Shown here piece by piece: positions 33,301-35,058 of a DNA stretch of 35,058 nucleotides (position 1 is the stretch's first letter; every line of letters begins with the position of its first letter). The translations under genes and the position numbers were made by a program. The DNA lies in assembly GCA_023386865.1 (NCBI GenBank), contig JAEWIV010000375.1, positions 1 to 35,058 on the forward strand, given 5' to 3'. This DNA comes from Pseudomonadota bacterium. GTDB lineage: Bacteria > Pseudomonadota > Alphaproteobacteria > Reyranellales > Reyranellaceae. The notes under the pieces were generated by a model, which was not told where the DNA came from, searched no databases, and saw only the letters and a program-made list of their open reading frames with translations.

Positions 33301-34673
33301 GGAACCAGCGCCTGCGCGTCCACTATCTGCTGGAGGCTGGCTGGAAAGCCGACACCGCCATCCAGGGCCTGGGGCGCAGCAACCGCACCAACCAGGCCCA
33401 GCCGCCCTTGTTCCGGCCGATCGCCACCGACGTGAAGGCCGAGAAGCGCTTCCTGTCGACCATCGCCCGCAGGCTCGACACCCTGGGCGCCATCACCAAG
33501 GGCCAGCGCCAGACCGGCGGCCAGGGCCTGTTCCGGGCCGACGACAATCTCGAATCGCCTTATGGCCGAGCCGCCCTGCGCCAGCTCTATCTCCTGCTGT
33601 TCGCCGGCAAGATCGAGGGCTGTTCGCTCGCGGCTTTCCAGGCGGCCACCGGGCTGCATCTGACCGATCAAGATGGCAGCCTGCGCGAGGAGCTGCCGCC
33701 GATCACGACGTTCCTCAACCGGCTGCTGGCGCTCACGATCGAATTGCAGAATACGTTGTTCGGCGCGTTCGAGGAGCTGCTCCAGGCCAAGATCGAGGGC
33801 GCGCGCGCCTCAGGCACCTACGATGTCGGGGTCGAGACGCTGATCGCCGAAAGCCTGATGGTGACCGATCGGCGTGCGCTCTATGTCCATCCCCAGACCG
33901 GTGCGGAGACCCAGGTCTTCACCATCCGCCGGCGCGAGCGCAATCGGCCGTTCAGCCTCACGGAGGCATTGGACCGCGCAGACGATCCGCGGGCCGCTTT
34001 GCTGGTGAACGCGCTGTCGGGCCGCGCTGCCGTCCAGGTCCCGGCGCCCAGCGTCATGCTGGACGATGGCGAGGTCGAACGCCGTGTCCGCCTGCTGCGC
34101 CCGATGGAGCGGACAGCCGTGTCCGTCGCAGCACTGGCGCATACGCAGTGGGAACGGACCGAGCGTGATGTCTTCGCCAAGGCATGGGAGCGGGAACTTG
34201 CCGAGATTCCCACTTTCACGGACAGCGATCTTCACATCGTCACTGGGCTGCTGTTGCCGATCTGGAAGCGGCTGCCGGACGAGTCCATGCGGGTCTACCG
34301 CCTGCAGACCGATGCAGGCGAACGCGTTATCGGCCGGATGGTCTCGCCGGCCTGGGTCGCCCAGGCGGTCAGCGCCGAAGGCGCGAGCATCGCACCCGCG
34401 GATGCCTGGTCGGCCGTTCTCGACGGTCGCTCGGTCCTCGAGCTGCAGGATGGGCTTAGCCTCCGCCGCGCCAAGGTGATGGGCTTGTTCCGGGTCGAGC
34501 TCTACGGCTTCACCGAGGGCATGGTCGATCGCCTGAAGGCGATGGGGCTCATCTCCGAGATCATCACTTGGAAGCTCCGTCTGTTCGTTCCGACCGGCGC
34601 CAGCGGTCCGGCGATCCTCGCTGAATTGCTGGATCGCTACCCGGTGGTCCGGGTTGCCGACCGGGCGGCGTGA
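30348..34673 (+). CDS. Methyltransferase-strawberry notch helicase fusion
   Basis: I start this 1441-residue protein at the ATG at 30348, before which lie GAGG and ATG-proximal TCTCC. The N-terminal ~300 residues are a class I methyltransferase-like domain with EPSAGTG at about 151-157 and N-P-P-F at 216-219. Around residues 440-960 is an SF2-type helicase of the strawberry notch family with Walker A GDGTGAGKGR at 502-511 and FDESHAMAN (DESH box) at about 610-618. The strawberry-notch C-terminal helicase region near 960-1060 includes VFSDAGGTGRSYH and a GLGRSNRTNQ arginine-finger motif. Such genes follow ParB-like genes in many alphaproteobacterial ICEs and plasmids; their job is not established. 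Confidence 0.88.
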   Translation: MSNVSLSAATTPLRSLAGAPADPSAGIAAAAHLLLPHLERGCRIDAVALRAAMEHAFCGSDAAGAWDWKTAYDACEAATVLFMRKFGPAIRTRAGSPATALSMLGRIAALLPTHTRRSEESQALQQFSTPLALGFVAANAAAITPADLVVEPSAGTGLLAIFAELAGSGLALNELASTRAALLGQLFPAVVTTRYDAAHLHDHLDDAVRPSVVLMNPPFSAAAHVDGTVSDAALRHVSSALARLAEGGRLVAITGASLSPDHPSWREAFVRLQERGRVVFSAAVDGRVYARHGTAVETRLTVIDRVPADDPRSFPASFGMAPDVATLLQWVTSHVPPRLPVHGTALPASVPPVTVMSSRRPARQPRAVAGDSLERVGTELAYETVDWKPVEGGSLTEALYEGYELQSIQILGARPHPTRLVQSAAMASVAPPKPSYQPRLPANVVGGGLLSDAQLESVIYAGESHSDHLAGSWLVDETCDVVSAAPDGAENAVRFRRGWMLGDGTGAGKGRQVAGILLDNWLQGRRRAVWVSKSDKLIEDAQRDWSALGMERLLITPLARFRRGTPVRLEQGILFATYATLRTDAREERVSRVQQIVDWLGSDFDGVIVFDESHAMANAAGGKGERGEQAPSQQGRAGLRLQYALPNARVVYVSATGATTVHNLAYAQRLGLWGGEDFPFGTRSEFVQAIEAGGVAAMEVLARDLKALGLYAARSLSYEGVEYELLEHTLTREQIRIYDAYAGAFQVIHNNLDAALQATNVTGERGTLNAQAKSAARSAFESAKQRFFLHLITSMKTPTLIRAIERDLEAGHAAVVQIVSTGEALMERRLADIPTEEWGDVQVDITPREYVLDYLAHSFPTQLFEPFTDGDGNLSSRPVYRDGQPVQCREAVERRDRLIEQLASLAPVQGALDQIVQRFGTDLVAEVTGRSRRVVRKGDRLCVENRPGSANLAEAQAFMDDDKRILVFSDAGGTGRSYHADLGARNQRLRVHYLLEAGWKADTAIQGLGRSNRTNQAQPPLFRPIATDVKAEKRFLSTIARRLDTLGAITKGQRQTGGQGLFRADDNLESPYGRAALRQLYLLLFAGKIEGCSLAAFQAATGLHLTDQDGSLREELPPITTFLNRLLALTIELQNTLFGAFEELLQAKIEGARASGTYDVGVETLIAESLMVTDRRALYVHPQTGAETQVFTIRRRERNRPFSLTEALDRADDPRAALLVNALSGRAAVQVPAPSVMLDDGEVERRVRLLRPMERTAVSVAALAHTQWERTERDVFAKAWERELAEIPTFTDSDLHIVTGLLLPIWKRLPDESMRVYRLQTDAGERVIGRMVSPAWVAQAVSAEGASIAPADAWSAVLDGRSVLELQDGLSLRRAKVMGLFRVELYGFTEGMVDRLKAMGLISEIITWKLRLFVPTGASGPAILAELLDRYPVVRVADRAA

Positions 34674-34683
34674 GGAGGCAGCC

Positions 34684-34986
34684 GTGTCCTCGCATGCCGC
34701 GGACCTGGCTCGCCGCCTCGCGCGCAATGCCGAGGTGGTGTGCCGCCACTATCTCTCCAATGGACAGCGGGAGGGTCGCTACTGGCTGGTCGGCGACGTC
34801 GCCAACAACCCGGGTCGAAGCCTGTTCGTCCGCCTGAGCGGCCCGGACCATGGCAAGGGCGCCGCCGGCAAGTGGACCGATTATGTTGCGTCGAGAGTTA
34901 TGTTGCGCAGCCCCGATTGGGCGCTGGCCTGCGGACGATCGATAGCTTTTGCGCAACATAACGTCAGCGCGTGGGGAGGTGCGTGA
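34684..34986 (+). pseudogene. Truncated first copy of DUF7146/Toprim-type gene
   Basis: From a GTG with GGAGG ten bases upstream, the frame encodes the N-terminus of a Toprim/primase-associated protein: LARRLARNAEVVCRHYLS, YWLVGDV, then GKGAAGKWTD. After about 66 residues it runs into foreign sequence containing the inverted repeat (34897-34962) and ends at TGA 34984-34986. The next gene, starting at the overlapping ATG, repeats the same N-terminus. I take this as a broken copy, although a short functional product cannot be excluded. Confidence 0.7.
34881..34962. repeat. 13-bp inverted repeat with third copy at gene breakpoint
   Basis: GTTATGTTGCGCA at 34897-34909 is perfectly inverted as TGCGCAACATAAC at 34950-34962, 40 bases apart, and a third direct copy TTATGTTGCG lies at 34881-34890. 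The repeats begin exactly where the first copy of the Toprim-type gene loses its family sequence. They look like ends or recombination sites of a small mobile element, but I cannot name the family. Confidence 0.7.
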
Positions 34987-35058
34987 TGCCCCGCGACGCC
35001 TCCGAGCTGGCGCGCCGCCTTGCCCGTGAGGCGGAGGCGGTCTGCCGTCACTATCTCT
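34986..35058 (+). CDS. Start of DUF7146/Toprim-type gene, second copy (cut by window)
   Basis: The frame starts with ATG at 34986, GGGGAGG just upstream, and reads SELARRLAREAEAVCRHYLS, the conserved N-terminus of the primase-like Toprim proteins that follow strawberry-notch genes in these elements. It repeats the start of the truncated copy before it, but with many base differences, so this is not a recent duplication. Only 24 codons lie inside the window. Confidence 0.75.
   Translation, partial: MPRDASELARRLAREAEAVCRHYL

Noticed and set aside
1..35058. CRISPR array
   Set aside because: No array of regularly spaced identical repeats was seen; the repeats found are paired or palindromic.

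Overview
The window is GC-rich and its coding style, prophage genes and ICE-type maintenance genes point to an alphaproteobacterium. The genus cannot be fixed from sequence alone. It opens with a run of C that looks like a contig-end artefact, then reads as two mobile elements joined at a tRNA-derived attachment site.

Region 1 (about 94-6913, all + strand) is the late end of a prophage with a short-tailed (P22-like) flavour. It holds a head-tail adaptor-like protein, a gp10-like tail hub/DNA-stabilisation protein, two paralogous tail-collar proteins flanking a small GNAT-like protein and a protein with an S74-type chaperone domain, and a compact lysis cassette. That cassette has a small one-TM protein, a GH24 endolysin with a C-terminal TM, a small two-TM protein, and an overlapping Rz/Rz1 spanin pair. 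Most neighbouring genes overlap by 1-4 bases, so the block is probably translated as a coupled unit.

Region 2 (6936-8511) is the junction: the 3' half of a tRNA-Arg(CCG) gene on the minus strand, a palindrome, and a P4-type tyrosine integrase. The orientation of the tRNA fragment implies a second element running rightwards from here, with the intact tRNA expected beyond the right edge.

Region 3 (8652-27854) is dense defence-type cargo. On the minus strand are an Mrr-like nuclease with a zinc ribbon, an unknown 604-aa protein, a STAND/NB-ARC ATPase with a possible nuclease head, a PfkB-kinase remnant, an AbiJ-like HEPN protein and a broken Fic gene. On the plus strand is a three-gene operon of HTH protein, N6-adenine methyltransferase and PIN nuclease. 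Next is the most striking unit: a four-gene minus-strand operon encoding a metallo-beta-lactamase-fold protein, an E2-E1-JAB triple fusion (ubiquitin-like conjugation and deconjugation in one chain), a patatin-like phospholipase and a PIN-like nuclease. It diverges from an XRE repressor/ImmA protease pair whose promoter carries a direct repeat. An AbiU2-like HEPN protein and another small helical protein follow.

Region 4 (28016-35058) is an ICE/plasmid-type backbone: a large ParB-like protein, a terminator, a giant methyltransferase/strawberry-notch helicase, and a truncated first copy followed by the start of a second copy of a primase/Toprim-associated gene. The two copies are separated by a 13-bp inverted repeat. 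The overall picture is an integrative element that carries many anti-phage candidates and sits next to a prophage at the same tRNA.
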